In this document: positions 1 through 12,771 of the stretch, in pieces
How positions within the stretch are numbered: the first letter of the stretch is position 1
Layout of the letters: every line of letters begins with the position of its first letter
Source of the DNA: Zancudomyces culisetae
Taxonomy: Eukaryota; Kickxellomycota; Harpellomycetes; Harpellales; Legeriomycetaceae
Direction: 5' to 3'
Length of the DNA: 49,788 nucleotides
Assembly: GCA_001969505.1 (NCBI GenBank)
Contig: LSSK01000524.1
Coordinates: 1 to 49,788, forward strand
Notes under the pieces: generated by a model
The model's input: the letters and a program-made list of their open reading frames with translations, nothing else
Told to the model about the DNA's origin: nothing
Database searches by the model: none
Translations under genes and position numbers: made by a program

Positions 1-166
1 ACTTTGGTTATGTAATCTTGAAATCTGTATTTGTGTGTCAGGTTTCTAAAATGTTTTTGAAGCACTTAATTTAGACGAGGTTACTTTATGATTATATTTA
101 TCTATAGCATTCAGTTTACTCTTCACTACTAGCTTGGTAGGTATAATTCTGAAACAAGTAATATTG

Positions 167-1861
167 CTAAACGTGAGGATGATTACAAACATTCTCAAGC
201 AGCAAAATTAATTTATTCTGTAAAATATCAAGATTGCGATTTTTTATACCGTTTTTGCCTTTGCTGTCGCTGTTGCCATTGTCATTGCTGTTTCCGTTGT
301 TGTCTTTGTTGTCATCATTGCCTACAATCTCACTGTTTCCAATATCATTGTTTTTGTTGCCATTGCAACTGCTGATGTTGCCATTATTATTTCCGCTGTT
401 CTCATTATTTTTACTGCTATTACCGTTGCAAAGATTTGAAACTGTTATAATTGGAGTATTTGTCAAAATCATAGTTGCTGGAATTGACGTTGTTACTATA
501 AGGTATTGTGTGACAGTTGCGGTTAAAGTGATCGAAACAAAAATTTTTATTGTAGTAGATTGAGTGGATCATTTTGGTGCAGTAGTGTAGATTTTTGTTT
601 AGGTTGTTGTAATTGGATTGGTTAATATAAGAGATTCTGTTGCAGTCACAGTGGTACTTTTCATATCCATAACTGTGAATGGTTGAGTTTGTGTTATAGT
701 CATAAGTTGAGTTGTAATTAAAATTGTAGCATCGTGGTTACTAACTGTGGTAAACTCCGTTGTAGTTATGGTAAAAGATCTAGAAAAGTTAAAATAGTCG
801 TATTCATTGAGGTTATTGTATTCATATTAGTGACAGTAGTTGGTTCAAATACCGTTGTGGTAGGAATATTCGCCTCGATCCCAGTTATAGTCTCAGTCTC
901 AGTCTCAGTGAACGATTCAGTCTCCGTGACTGTTATTGTTACTTCTATCAAATTTTCGGTGGCATCTGGTGGTGTATATGTTATTGTTTTGGTATCGGCC
1001 TTTGTAGATGTTATAATATAATTTTGTATGATATTTATGATTACTGTGAAAATGATGGTTTTAGTTTCGTATAGTTGATACGAGGTATCATGACCTGAGT
1101 ATTCGTGGCTTTCGCTGTATAACTCTTCTACCCGATATAAAAATCACTCTCTTGTAATACCTACTCAAGAAGCTGTTTAATATGTTGTTACCAGTATTTG
1201 TTTTTTTTTGTTGTTTAGGCTATCGATTATCTCGATTCTTTGTACCGAGCTTTTCATCTTGGATTTACACAAACTATCATCACAACTTTTACCAGTTAGT
1301 GTGCATACACATACTGAACAATAATCAGTAAGGTAGAAACGATCATTTTCAAATGCATCTACGCATTCTCTGTGTATATTTATGTTCTCGATTGTTAACT
1401 CCAATTTCAGTGTATCAATGTCTGAAGAGCTATCGCCATCTTGTGTAATAATAGCCAATAATTCAGAAGAGTCATAAACGCTTTGTCTAGTGCATTTGAA
1501 ATTATCAAGGGTGCATATACAATGTGATGATTCATCTGTCGCCGCAAACGCATCATATCCATACTTAGAAACACATCTATTGCAGATTTCCCACTTTCTT
1601 TGTCTCATTTTAGCTGGGTGCGGAATGATCAGCTATATCTGACAGATCACATAGTGCAAACCTGTTGCGCTCAAATCTCTGATTTTTGAATTTGCATACC
1701 GAACAATCTCTATCCAAATAGAACACTTTATTTCTGTACACCTCTGTGCAATTTACAGAGAGTTGTGTGTCACTGTTGGAAATGGGATTGGAGTTGACTC
1801 CATGGAGGGTTGTAACTGTATATATGAATGCAAATATGAATATTGCATTTCAAGATTTCAT
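167..1861 (-). pseudogene. Decayed secreted, cysteine-rich and Thr/Asn-rich cell-wall-type protein
   Basis: Read on the minus strand, the interval keeps the layout of a fungal surface protein but is broken. It opens with ATG at 1861 and has an in-frame TGA at codon 4, followed by a hydrophobic stretch like a signal peptide. A cysteine-rich module (DRDCSVC) ends at a TAA at 1610-1612. The frame then shifts into 1177-1608, with two more cysteine-rich blocks (HCICTLDNFKC, DYCSVCVCTLTGKSC). The same frame continues through several stops to a Thr/Glu-rich stalk (about 766-1020). Further frame changes lead to TVTQYLIVTTSIP-like Thr-rich text and an Asn/Gly/Ser-rich tail (167-472). At least three frames and several stops are needed to follow it. 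Module order resembles secreted or wall-anchored proteins. The family is unknown. Some breaks could be introns, because this genome is intron-rich, but the stop at codon 4 has no obvious splice solution. Confidence 0.55.
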
Positions 1862-2460
1862 ATTTTTTTCCCAATAAACTATAGTGGTACTTGTTTTTCT
1901 TTTATTTTTATTGAAGAAATTGTTGTATCGACGATGTAGGTTCATGTTGAGAGAAATTCAAGTTATACATGTATTCTTTTTTTTTTTTGTATGTTCTGTA
2001 ATACCTGGAGGTGTATGAATTACTGTTTATAAAGCGTTTTGGGATGTTTAAACTCTTATGAATCCTGAAAACCCAGATATTCACAATTTTAATGATTTAT
2101 GTTTGTTTTTTTTGACAGAAATAAAACAATAAATGGCTTGAGGCTTGGAAAGATTGGTGTAAGTGAGTGTGTGTGTATGTATTAAAACTTTTAATAGTAA
2201 GAATTTGAAAAGTGTTAAAATTATATCTTGAAATCAGTGGCAACTGTAAACAATACAGTATAATCCAAAAAGGCAATAAACAAAGAAAATAAGAAATTAA
2301 ATCCAGGTTAATTAGTATACTGGGGTTCATGAACGTAATATGATCACTTTATAAATTATTCTGGAAAAAAAAAAGGAACTCATGTTGACCATACAAGAAA
2401 ATTTGAGTATGTAAGATCACGAATTTCAAGTTGCGATAAAAACATAATAGCTAAAGTATG

Positions 2461-2478
2461 TAGTAGTAGTAGTAGTAG
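2461..2478. repeat. (TAG)6 microsatellite
   Basis: Six perfect TAG units lie in non-coding DNA, and an imperfect copy of the same motif follows directly downstream. No function is apparent. Confidence 0.8.
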
Positions 2479-2537
2479 CACTAATATTAGTAGTAGCAAC
2501 TGTACATGGTGGTGTATAAACAACATTTGAGCTAGTA

Positions 2538-2579
2538 AATAAAATAAAATAAAATAAAATGAAATGAAATGAAATGAAA
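2538..2579. repeat. AAAAT then GAAAT pentanucleotide repeats
   Basis: A run of AAAAT units passes directly into a run of GAAAT units. This looks like a pentanucleotide microsatellite in which one base change has spread by slippage. Confidence 0.7.
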
Positions 2580-4035
2580 CTGGAGGGCGTAAAATAATGG
2601 TGTTAATTCTATTTTTCCAAATAAAAATAATAAATTTTGGGTTTTTGTACATACAAGAAAATGCTCACTGTTTAGTGAAAAGATGTTGTGACAAAAATAT
2701 TTTTATAAACATAAATTAAATGGATAGTTGAGTGTAAAAAAATAAAAAATAACAAATAAAAAAACACAAGGGAAAAGCAAAAGTGGTAGGTAATAAAATA
2801 GAAATAGGAACTTTTAGATACAGCCACAGCCACAGGCCAAGGTGTGATGGGTGATCAAATAATGTGTTTCTTGGTATCTGTATAAGGGTATTATGCTGTA
2901 GTTACGACTTTTAAACAGTTAAACAGGCAAATAGTTCATATTGTTTTTAGTAAGTTCATAAAGAGACATTTAATTTACAAAGCCGTTAAGACGACTGGGA
3001 TATTTTTTCAGTTATTGTTGTTATTGGTAAAAAGTATATAATAATAATACAACCTAGTAATAACGTAATATTAAATCCTATTAGTACTTCGTAAGAAAAA
3101 ATGTTTGTAATTGAAATAAAAAAGATTAAAAGGTATTAATTTATATTGGAAATATACTGGAGAATATAGATACCAACATGGTTTTATTTCGAATGATAAA
3201 GAAAAAAAAAGATATAGTGGAATGGATGTAAGGGTAGAAGTCTTACAATGGAGTGATGTATGTGGCAAGAAGAAAACTGAAAAGTAGATGAATAACAAAA
3301 AAAAATACGAATAATAGTAGGAATAGACAAAGTGACAACTGTCCATTATGCTTGCGGATAATTTTCTTAACCAGAATACTACATACAACACTTCATTAGT
3401 TATGCAATGCTCAAGAAAGGTATTATACCATCTTTCTTCTCTTCCTCCTCCTCTTCCTCACCCCTCTTTGAATACCAAGATATTTATTTTTTTTGCCCCT
3501 CTTAATCTTACCATTTAGTGTATAAAAGTGGATGGATGGATTGATTCAGGTGACAAGATTAAATAATTAGTGGCAAAATTGGATGCTGGAAGGTCCGTGG
3601 GTAAAAAAGTTGAGTTACAATGAAATGCGTGTGTTTGATTAGTGGGGTTTGGATTTTGGGTAAAAAGAAAAAAATCACCATCCTTCTTTGTATGCTTTCT
3701 TTTTATTAGATGGTACAAGGAGAAATACTTGTGAACGGAGATGATTCCTTTCCCCTTCCCACACCCCTTTACCTTGCCTCTCACCTTCACCCCCTTATTC
3801 AATCTTACCCCATCCCCTACCCTCCATTACCAAAGATAAAAAGTGGTCTTTGTATGGAGGAAAAGTAGATTGAGGATTTTCATTTCTTTTTTATGGTATA
3901 TAGTTTTACTTGCACTTACTAATAACTTTTAGTGGTTTTATTAATGGTACTGATTAACAATACAACAATAGATTATTTTATCAAAAAGAATTTGATCACT
4001 ATTAAAATAAAATGTATAAAATAAATAATGATTAC

Positions 4036-4063
4036 TTTTACTTTTACTTTTACTTTTACTACT
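4036..4063. repeat. (TTTTAC)n microsatellite
   Basis: About four to five TTTTAC units lie in the spacer upstream of the carrier gene. Related TTTTTAC-like runs occur near 28.0 kb. Confidence 0.7.
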
Positions 4064-4449
4064 ACCTTTACCTACACTTTTACAAAATATAATTGTAAAG
4101 AACAAGCAAGTGTATTTTTTATCTCGAGTGACTTTATTAATGATTTATAATTCTTTGTCATATATTGTCATTAAAAAAGTAAAATATATAAAATCCAAAA
4201 AAGCTCTCCGGAAAAAAGAGATTGAAAAACTCAAATCACAAGTGAAACAAAAATCCCATTACTTTTTTTTTCGGTTATTTCATCCATATCTCCCATGATT
4301 TACAATTAATAATCACAATCACAATAACAATAAGAACCACAAGTATAATAAGAAAAATAAAATTAAAGAAAAAATTTTTTTTATTTTTATTTTTACTAGT
4401 AGAGAAGTGAACATTTTTGAATAGTGGAAATATAAGTGGGGAGCACTGG

Positions 4450-4455
4450 CACGTG
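4450..4455. promoter_or_regulatory. CACGTG E-box upstream of the carrier gene
   Basis: A palindromic CACGTG lies about 140 bp before the carrier ATG. In yeasts such sites bind bHLH factors of the Cbf1/Pho4/Rtg type. Its use here is inferred from sequence and position only. Confidence 0.35.
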
Positions 4456-4593
4456 CATCAGTTTTAATATTTAATCATTTACATATTATATACATATACT
4501 ACGAACTTTTATTTTATTTTATTTTATTTCAAGGAACCAAAAAAAAAAAGTAAAAAACAAAAACAAAAAAAGAGGGAAAAAAACGGGAAAAAA

Positions 4594-5568
4594 ATGAATG
4601 TCTCAGGAACTGGAGCAGTAGGAGCACCAATGATACGGGTTGTAAAACCTGAACCAACATTTGCACAAAAACTGGCGGTAAAGTTTGTAAATGGAGCAAT
4701 AGCAGGGATTACAGGAGTATCCATAGTGTATCCGTTGGATATAGCCAAGACACGGTTGCAAAACAGTATGGGAGGTGTTGGGGGACAGGCCAAGTATACA
4801 GGAATATTGGATTGTTTACAAAAGATAGTCAAGTATGAGGGAGTTCGGGGAGTTTATAAAGGATTGGTACCAAATTTAGTGGGGATTACACCAGAAAAGG
4901 CAATCAAGTTGGCAGTGAATGATTTGATGAGAGATCATTTTGCGGCTCGGGAAGGAATACGAAGCAATGCGGATCTTCCACTGAAATATGGAGTTATGGC
5001 GGGAGGAATAGCGGGATTTTGTCAAGTAATAGCAACAAATCCTATGGAAATCGTCAAAATACAACTACAAATTGACACATCAACAGCAAAGACGGCGGCA
5101 GGAGAAGCAGCACCAGCAGCGAAAAAGACAGCAATGCAAGTAGTTAGACAGTTGGGAATCCGTGGATTGTATAGAGGCACTACAGCGACACTACTTCGGG
5201 ACGTTCCATTTTCAATTATATTTTTCCCAGGATCGGCAATACTAACGTCGCACCTTAACCGCATTTATCCTAAATATCAACTTGCGAATGTATTTGCGGG
5301 TAGTGTGGTGGCGGGAGTAGCGGCAGCAGTACTTGTAACACCATCAGATGTAATTAAAACACGATTGCAGGCAAATAGCAATAGTAATAGTACAGAAAGC
5401 GTGAGTGGAAAACGAATGGGGTATTGGGGTACAGGTAGAATGATTGTACAAAATGAAGGGTATATGGCATTGTTTAAGGGATCAACAGCTAGAGCAATGA
5501 TTATGGCACCATTGTTTGGGATAGCATTGGCAACATATGAATTTACACAACGAGTATTTTTCAAATAG
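4594..5568 (+). CDS. Mitochondrial carrier, glutamate-carrier type (SLC25A18/A22-like)
   Basis: The 324-aa product is a mitochondrial inner-membrane solute carrier. Three repeats each carry the family signature: PLDIAKTRLQ near residue 47, PMEIVKIQLQ near 150 and PSDVIKTRLQ in the third repeat. The stretch VGITPEKAIKLAVND and the segment GFCQVIATNPMEIVKIQLQ resemble glutamate and aspartate/glutamate carriers, so glutamate uptake into the matrix is the best guess. There is no long N-terminal calcium-binding extension of the AGC1 kind; the protein has only carrier length. The ORF is unspliced and the ATG follows an A-rich leader. The gene converges on the acetyl-CoA carboxylase gene, with 72 bp between stop codons. 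Carrier membership is certain; the exact substrate is not. Confidence 0.92.
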   Translation: MNVSGTGAVGAPMIRVVKPEPTFAQKLAVKFVNGAIAGITGVSIVYPLDIAKTRLQNSMGGVGGQAKYTGILDCLQKIVKYEGVRGVYKGLVPNLVGITPEKAIKLAVNDLMRDHFAAREGIRSNADLPLKYGVMAGGIAGFCQVIATNPMEIVKIQLQIDTSTAKTAAGEAAPAAKKTAMQVVRQLGIRGLYRGTTATLLRDVPFSIIFFPGSAILTSHLNRIYPKYQLANVFAGSVVAGVAAAVLVTPSDVIKTRLQANSNSNSTESVSGKRMGYWGTGRMIVQNEGYMALFKGSTARAMIMAPLFGIALATYEFTQRVFFK

Positions 5569-5640
5569 AAATTAATAAAGTTTAACAAAAGTTTATTAGT
5601 ATATGGGTATATGAATAAATGAATAAATAAATAAAACGAT

Positions 5641-8600
5641 TTAAAGTAAAGAGGAAAGTTTGGATTTGGTATCATCATCTAAAAATGAGGAGAGTTTAAG
5701 TATGGCTTGACGAGCAAAAGAGGGATCAAGTTCAGCATCAGCAGTTAGGTTATTAAGTTTAGTAAGAGTAGCAATAGAGGCAATTCTGGAATTGATGGAA
5801 TCGGCAGAATTGGTCATCCAAGTGGTAACAATTCGGTCATTAGACTCCCAGTTGGAAATAAAGTCGGCAGAAGCAATAATTGAGGAGGAGCCGGATTCAA
5901 GAGAGACAGAGTCATAAGTATCTTGGACAAACCAAGATTGAAGAGTAGCAATGGCGGCAGATCGGGAGAGGGAAGGATCGGCCTGAGAGAGGCCAGCGCA
6001 TAGACGGTCTTCATTGAGGCGTCTGACCAAACGGTGGTAGAAGAAGGAGCGGGAAGAGGGCCAATCCAACTCACGGCGGATGACACCCTTTGCCTTCATA
6101 CGACCAGCGCGGTCGTGGAGATCAGCGAATTCGACGGCCATTTGACTGTAGACAGGATAAAGCAATTTGATGCGATCGTTGATTTGTTGGTTGATGGAGG
6201 CAGATTCGGAGGAGGAAAGGTTGGGAGAATTGAGACGAGACTTGAGGTCACGTAAAGTTTGGTCCAGACGATCCATAGTGGCAATAATGGCAGGGCGACG
6301 GTATTTGATTTCGACAACACCTTCGGGTTCAATGACACCACCACGGGCCTTGGTATCAGCATACATTTCCATGACGTCGGGGTTGATTGAGGAATCCAGA
6401 ACGACCCAAGCACCACCACGCAACTCACCGTTGGGGATGACATAAACAAAGACAGGCTGTTTATATTGAGTTAGAGCATCAACAATGTATGAACCAAACT
6501 TGAGAATCTGGTCATACATATCACGCTGACCACCACTGAAACCACGCCAGTTGGCAAAGATAAAGAGAGGCAAGCCTTCACCGTTATTGAAATCGTTGAT
6601 GGCCTGGGCAGTCTTGTAAGCAGAGTTGGGGTACCATACACCACCAGCTTCTACGGTAAGTTGTTCGTGAGATTCAGGGTTTGAAGGGTCGGCAGGAGTA
6701 ATGTTTTCAACTGTGCGAGTCTCAACGGCTATGGCACCAACAGGGATTCCCCCCAATCTAGCACGGCCAGTAACAACAGTCTTTGCCCAACCACCCATTA
6801 CTTCGACAAATGAATGGGTATCGAAAAAGCCATTCATATGGATACCATTGGTATCAGTACCAGCAAGGAAGAATCTTGGGTCGCTTGGACCCTTTGGAGG
6901 ACAGTATTCAACTGGTCTTTCGACAGGATCCCAAGTCAACAATGTTAGAGGTTGGATTGGAGCACCTACATATGCAGGAACATATGATAACCAACGCATG
7001 ATTTTCAGAATACCAGCAAAGTCATCCTTGGCAGTTAAATGAGAAACACCATTACGGTACATAATCTGAGTACCACCCAATTGCAAGTTGGAAGAATATA
7101 CTTGACGACCCAAAACTTTGTTGAGAGCCTGGTTTCCTGTCAGAATAATAGGTTGACCTTCGTTTTGGATAGTTCGGTGTCCCAACCTGACCAGGTATGC
7201 ACCAATACCGACAGAACGGCAAGTAACTAGAGTGATGGTAAAGATGTCATGGTAAGCACGAGACGTTTCTCCAGCAATTAATCCAGACCCCTTAAGATTT
7301 TCCACACCTAGGGAATCAGCAGCACCAATAATAGCACAAAGACGATGGCATTGAGTACCATCGGTATGAGTATAAGGCTCAGTTATAATGGTAGGAGTCT
7401 TAAGCTTATTGTCACTGTTAGTGGTATCAATGAACTGCTTATCAGCATCAGAAATGTATAAGAAGCGGAAACCCTTTTCAGGAGCAGATTCGTCAACCCA
7501 AACAGGTTTGAACAGCTCACGGATTTCATTTGCCAAACCAATACGAGCACCAGAATTGGCGGACAAGTAGATACGTGGAATGCCCAAAGAACGAGCATAG
7601 ACAGTGGCAGCGTAGAACAGTTCATCTTCTTCAACACCAAAAGAACCTGTAATAAACGTAATATCGTTGGCTATGACAACCATCCTACGACCATCGGGAC
7701 ATTCAGGTGTGCAGATTTCAAATAGCCAGGCGACCATTCCACACGTATTCATTCCGGGACTGCGGTTGTTTGTGGCAACTAGTGCAGTTCGGTCAGCATT
7801 CCATACAAGTTCTTTGCTTTTAAACATATTGACGGGTGCTCTTGCATTGCGGTTATATTTCTGGACATACTTCCACTGCGCAAGAGTTGCATGTTTAAAC
7901 AGTCCTGGGAAATCATAAACATAAGTAGTTCCCATAATATGCGCCTTATAACGACGTGGTTGAAGTTTATCTCGTGGAAGATAAGGTAACGAGACAGGCT
8001 TTTTGTCAAGATGACCAGGTGGAGAATCTATGGAACTGTAAACCCATTCATTGGTATTTGGTTTTCTAACCTCAACATAACTTTCAAGCACTGGAACAAA
8101 ACCCCAACTATTTGAAACGCAGAACCGAATAGGTGTTGGAAGTTCCTCAGATGATCCTATTTGCACCAAAAAGCGGATTTCTGCCTCGCTTACTCGTAAT
8201 CTAAACAATCTACCACCATGGCGATCCAAGAATCCACGGTATGCTGGTTCGAATTCCGATGAATCCAGATTGAATATTGGCAAGAAATTGATAAACAAGT
8301 GGTTACAATCGGTGTTTGGATACTGTGACATCAAAATCTCCAAGCTATCAAGAATATCATTCAACAGTCGATCTGTCTCGGATATTAAGAAATCTACTGT
8401 TTGAACTGTTGCTTTAAGTCGACTGCCTGGTCTCACCAACACCCTCACAAAGAATCTTGTATCTTCTGGATTAGTCTTGCATGTAGCTCGGTAAATATGC
8501 AACTGTCTTGTCTCTGTCAAACATGGTTCAATCTCGAAATTACCCAGTCTCGACAATTCCAATTGGTACGCCAATGCTGGTTCAATATGTCTAATTGTAG

Positions 8601-11600
8601 TATCTTCTTCATAGTCTGTTGCCTCTCTAAACGTAAATGTCGCTGGATGGTTTTCATCAACCAAAAGAATAAACGTAACTCGTCTCACCCCATGTGATCG
8701 AAGTTCTTTGGAATATCCTTGAATAAACTGTTCAATACTATCTGCCCATTCATTCGTTGATTTACTTTCTTCATCACTTACATTAATTCCTATATACAAC
8801 ACATTTTGGTATCTGTTTTTATTCCGTTTTGAATGTAAACCATTAGCACCCTTTGGTTGTTGTTGTTGTTGTTGTTGTTGGTTTTTGTTTTGGTTTAAGG
8901 TTTGTTTTGAAGTATCAATTTCAGTCAATGCTGGTAAAGCAGAATCCTTGGATCCATGTGGTCTAGCCACAATAGAAATACCAATAATACTATCACCAGG
9001 AGAAGATGGGCGAGATGAATAATAGCCTTGTTCTTCTAATGGAAGATGGTCTAACAACTGTTCGAAATACTCCACCATATCATCATAACTGTCAAAACTA
9101 GACATTACTCCGTATCGATATCCATCACCATCCTCACCAGTTCCATAATTTGCCATTGAAAAATCAGATACTGAAAGTGCGCGAGGAAGTGGTGTTTGAT
9201 CAATCGATGTTGGTGTGTCTATTTGACTTGGTGCAACTGGAACTGCTGACAATTGCATTGCCCCATCTGGAAGATAGAATGTCCAACATAATGCAAATGG
9301 CGAACCGACTTCTGTCACATAATTAAGATCAGCTATCGAATAAACATGATACGCTCTTCGTACATATGTCTCAAGTGCTGCTAGACGTACCCAGGAAATA
9401 CGATGATAAAAGAATTTCTGGAGAACATCGTTAACGTAATAATTCGAATCAATCAGGTTCTTGATGGTTTCGTAACTGGGCTGATGATATTCAACTCCAA
9501 GTCCGTATACGTGTTCTGTCACTGACGCCTTTAGAATCTGTTCCATTTGTCTTTCACGCTCCTCTTGTGATGGAATCTGGTATCTAATCAGCAGCTCGCG
9601 TGACTTGAGAGCAACCTTACCGCTTTCTCGGGATTTTATACCAGCAAGCATTTTGAGAGCCGATTCATACTCGAAATCAAACAGTCCAGATGTCTGTGAC
9701 ATTGGCTTAATTACCTCTAAAATCCCGATAACCAAAGTTGAACTGATTCCCAACCCTGCTCTTGCTCTAAGATCTTCAATCAATTTCTCTGGGTTTTCGT
9801 TATTCATTGTCCGGATTTTTTCAATTTCCGCTTGTTCATTTTCTGCCCCGCTGAATATCGATTCTACTGCATAGTAGTAATTCAAGAATCCCAAAAATAC
9901 GTGACGTTCATACGATCGAAGTCCCTCTGAATAGAGTTCTGCAAGGTCGGAAACTGGTTTAATCACAGCTGAGAGTGCTTGAAGTTCCCCAACTGGTGTC
10001 TTTCGCAGCCGGAGATCTATGGTTCTAAGAATAGATCTAGATGGAAACACTGCCTTTCGCATCTTTGCGGTCTCTAAATGCTTCTTCAGTTCTGCATGTA
10101 GTTCTGCTGGAATTCTTGAGTGTAGGCTGGATAGCAAATCATTCATATTCAAAAATGGAACTTCTTTATCTGCCAAAAGCTCAGTCAATTCACTCAAAAG
10201 CTCGGAAATAGGCTTGGTTTTAGCATATCCCTTCATGATACTATCAATCTGCATAGTCACGTATCCCAAACGCTGGTTTGCCTTATCTCCAATAATTTGT
10301 GGTAGCCCAAATTGTGGAAACTCTCCTGAAAACGGTTTTGCCAATTTGATTTTGCTAGGATCATCCAGTGTCAGAACTCCCAAAACCTCTCCTGCATGGA
10401 TACTGGATCCTGCTGGCTTCAGAAAATGTACTACTCCCTTCTCGACTGCCACCAACGGCATAATCATCTTCATTACCTCAATTTCGGCATACGGTTGCCC
10501 TGCATTCACCTCTGATCCTGATTCTACCATGTACCTAACTAGTTTACCTGGAGATGGTGTTATCAACTTTGTAGGATCACTTTCCTCCTCTAAAAGCACC
10601 GTGTATTCATCAACCACCAACCTTGTCGCCCCTACAACTTCTCGTGTATAACATGGATGTGTATCTCCTCCAAGCGATACCAAGATCCCTCCATCTGTCA
10701 AATTACGAAGTGCAACCATGTTTTTACACCCATTGATCTCCAGCAAGAACGATGCTGGTCCTGTTTGGTACACAGTAAACTCATATCTCACTCCTTCGTA
10801 TATAAATCCAACGTTAAACTTGTTTATCAACAAGTGCTTTTCAACCATTCTTCCTTTTTCCAATGCCTTTTTGCTCTCATCTAGCAATTGCTGTGATGTA
10901 AAGTATGCCTTACATGCTGCTCCACATAATGTAGCAATTGCTGGGTTGGGCCGTGATGATGTATGTTTGTTGGCAATCAATTGGTCCAACCATGCCGTTG
11001 TCACACTGTTTTGCACAAAATCTTTTTCCTCAAGCAATGTAATCAAATACTCTGTGGTTGTCCTGAATTCTCCCAAAATCGACATTTCTTTCAATGCAAC
11101 CACCATCGCTTGTCTTGCTCCCTCTCTATTAGCACCATATGCAAATATATGTCCAAACTGACTGTCTGCAAATTCATGAAGCCCACTAGATGGCGATACC
11201 GAAAAGTACCCCCATACATTCTTGCTGCTCTTAAAATTCAACGTTTCCAGCATTCCTGAACTTGGCTTGAATCCTGCTTCAGGATTTTCTGCCGTAATTC
11301 TCACTGCGATCACGTGTCCCTTGGGCTCAGGCTCAAACTCACGTTTACTGATTTTCTCATCTTTTGCATCAGAGCCAGAATCAAAATCTATCGGTGTGTT
11401 GCTCTCCAGACCTGCTCCGTACAGTCTTCGGATGTCCTGGTTTCTTTCAAGCGGAATTCCCATGGCCACTTGAAGTTGTGCTGCTGGCAAGTTGACTTCG
11501 GAAACCATTTCCGTTGTTGGATGTTCAACTTGTAATCGTGGATTCAACTCCAAAAAGCAAAACTTGTCTATCTTTGGCATATACAAATACTCAACTGTAC

Positions 11601-12771
11601 CTGCACTCACATACCCAACCAACTTTGCCAATCTAACTGCCGCCTTCTCCATCTGCCTAAATACATCCTTGGATGCAATTGTCACTGGTGCCTCTTCAAT
11701 GATCTTTTGATGTCTTCGCTGAACTGAACAGTCTCTGCCAAACAATGAAATCGCATTTCCATACTGATCCGCTAAAAGCTGCACCTCCAAATGTCTTGAT
11801 TCTCCCGCAAGCTTCATAATAAAGATTGGTGAGCCTGGTACTTCCAAAAGACAGTTTTGAAACGCAAGTGCAAAATCTTCTTCTTTTTGTACCATTCTTA
11901 TTCCTTTACCTCCTCCTCCTTCTGATGCCTTGATCATCACTGGAAATCCTATTCTGCGAGCATGTTGCAACCCTTGCTCAACATCATTCGTTGTGGCCTT
12001 TAAGTACACGTCATCAGCCACCTCCACACAGCCCTCAGCGTTTACCACCACTTCGTTTACTCCATCTCCACTCCATGCCATAGTAGGCACATCAACGCTC
12101 TGTGCAACTATCGTTGATGAAATCTTATCTCCAAGTGACCGCATTGCACTGGCTGGTGGTCCTATAAACACTATTTTCTGTTTACTCTGCATCAACAGCT
12201 CTGGAAGTCGTGGGTTCTCTGAAGCATGTCCCCATCCTGCCCACACTGCATGTGCCCCCGTTCTCTCTGCAACATCCACAATCAATTCCACATTTGCATA
12301 ATTGTTGTTGTTGCTTCCTCCTGGGACCTCAACATATTGATCTGCCATTCTAATATACTCTGCATTCGCTTGTAGATCTTCGGATGATGCCATAGCAATA
12401 AATTTGATTGCTCGTTCGTTTCCAAACATGGAATACGCCCAGTATCGGACACTTCTGATCTCCTTCACTGCTGCAATTCCATTGTTTGCTATCAGTATCT
12501 TTGTAATAACTGTATGCCCACCATTTTTTATGACAAAGTCTCGCACTACACTTTCCTCAGCAACATCCACGCTATTTCCACCTAAAAGTTTTATTAAAAT
12601 TATGATTATGATTACTTTACTCAAAAAATATCCTTTTATTCGACTTATTCTAACTTTAAATAACCGTAGTATTTGAAAGCAGCTCATCCGGCCTCTTCTT
12701 TTTTTTTTGCCTCTAAAAAACATCTCTCAAAAAAACAGTATATAACTCGACGTACCTCTGAATTTCTCCAT
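5641..12771 (-). CDS. ACC1: Acetyl-CoA carboxylase, two exons
   Basis: This cytosolic multifunctional enzyme makes malonyl-CoA, the committed step of fatty-acid synthesis. Exon 1 is 12771-12756 and exon 2 is 12581-5641. The 174-nt intron runs from GTACGT to TTTTAG. Splicing gives MEKFRGGNSVD, which aligns with the usual start of yeast Acc1, and a 2318-aa protein, near the family length of about 2230. The order is biotin carboxylase (about residues 20-560, with KASEGGGGKGIR and the ELNPRLQVEHPTTE box), biotinyl domain (EVMKM, Lys710), central region, and carboxyltransferase (about 1560-2220, with NSGARIG and GRARLGGIP). Ser1142 in LPRALSVSDF fits the Snf1/AMPK site that inactivates yeast Acc1. 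A short Gln run (CAA repeats near 8.87 kb) lies in the central region. An in-frame ATG inside the intron, at 12723, offers a different basic N-terminus. Confidence 0.96.

Larger units (their letters stand above)
1862..4593. other. Gene-free AT-rich interval with simple repeats
   Basis: No exon-like reading with splice signals was found in these 2.7 kb. The interval holds long A and T runs and several short tandem repeats, listed separately where clear. Its right end is the promoter and 5' leader of the carrier gene. I see no RNA gene or mobile element here. Confidence 0.5.
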
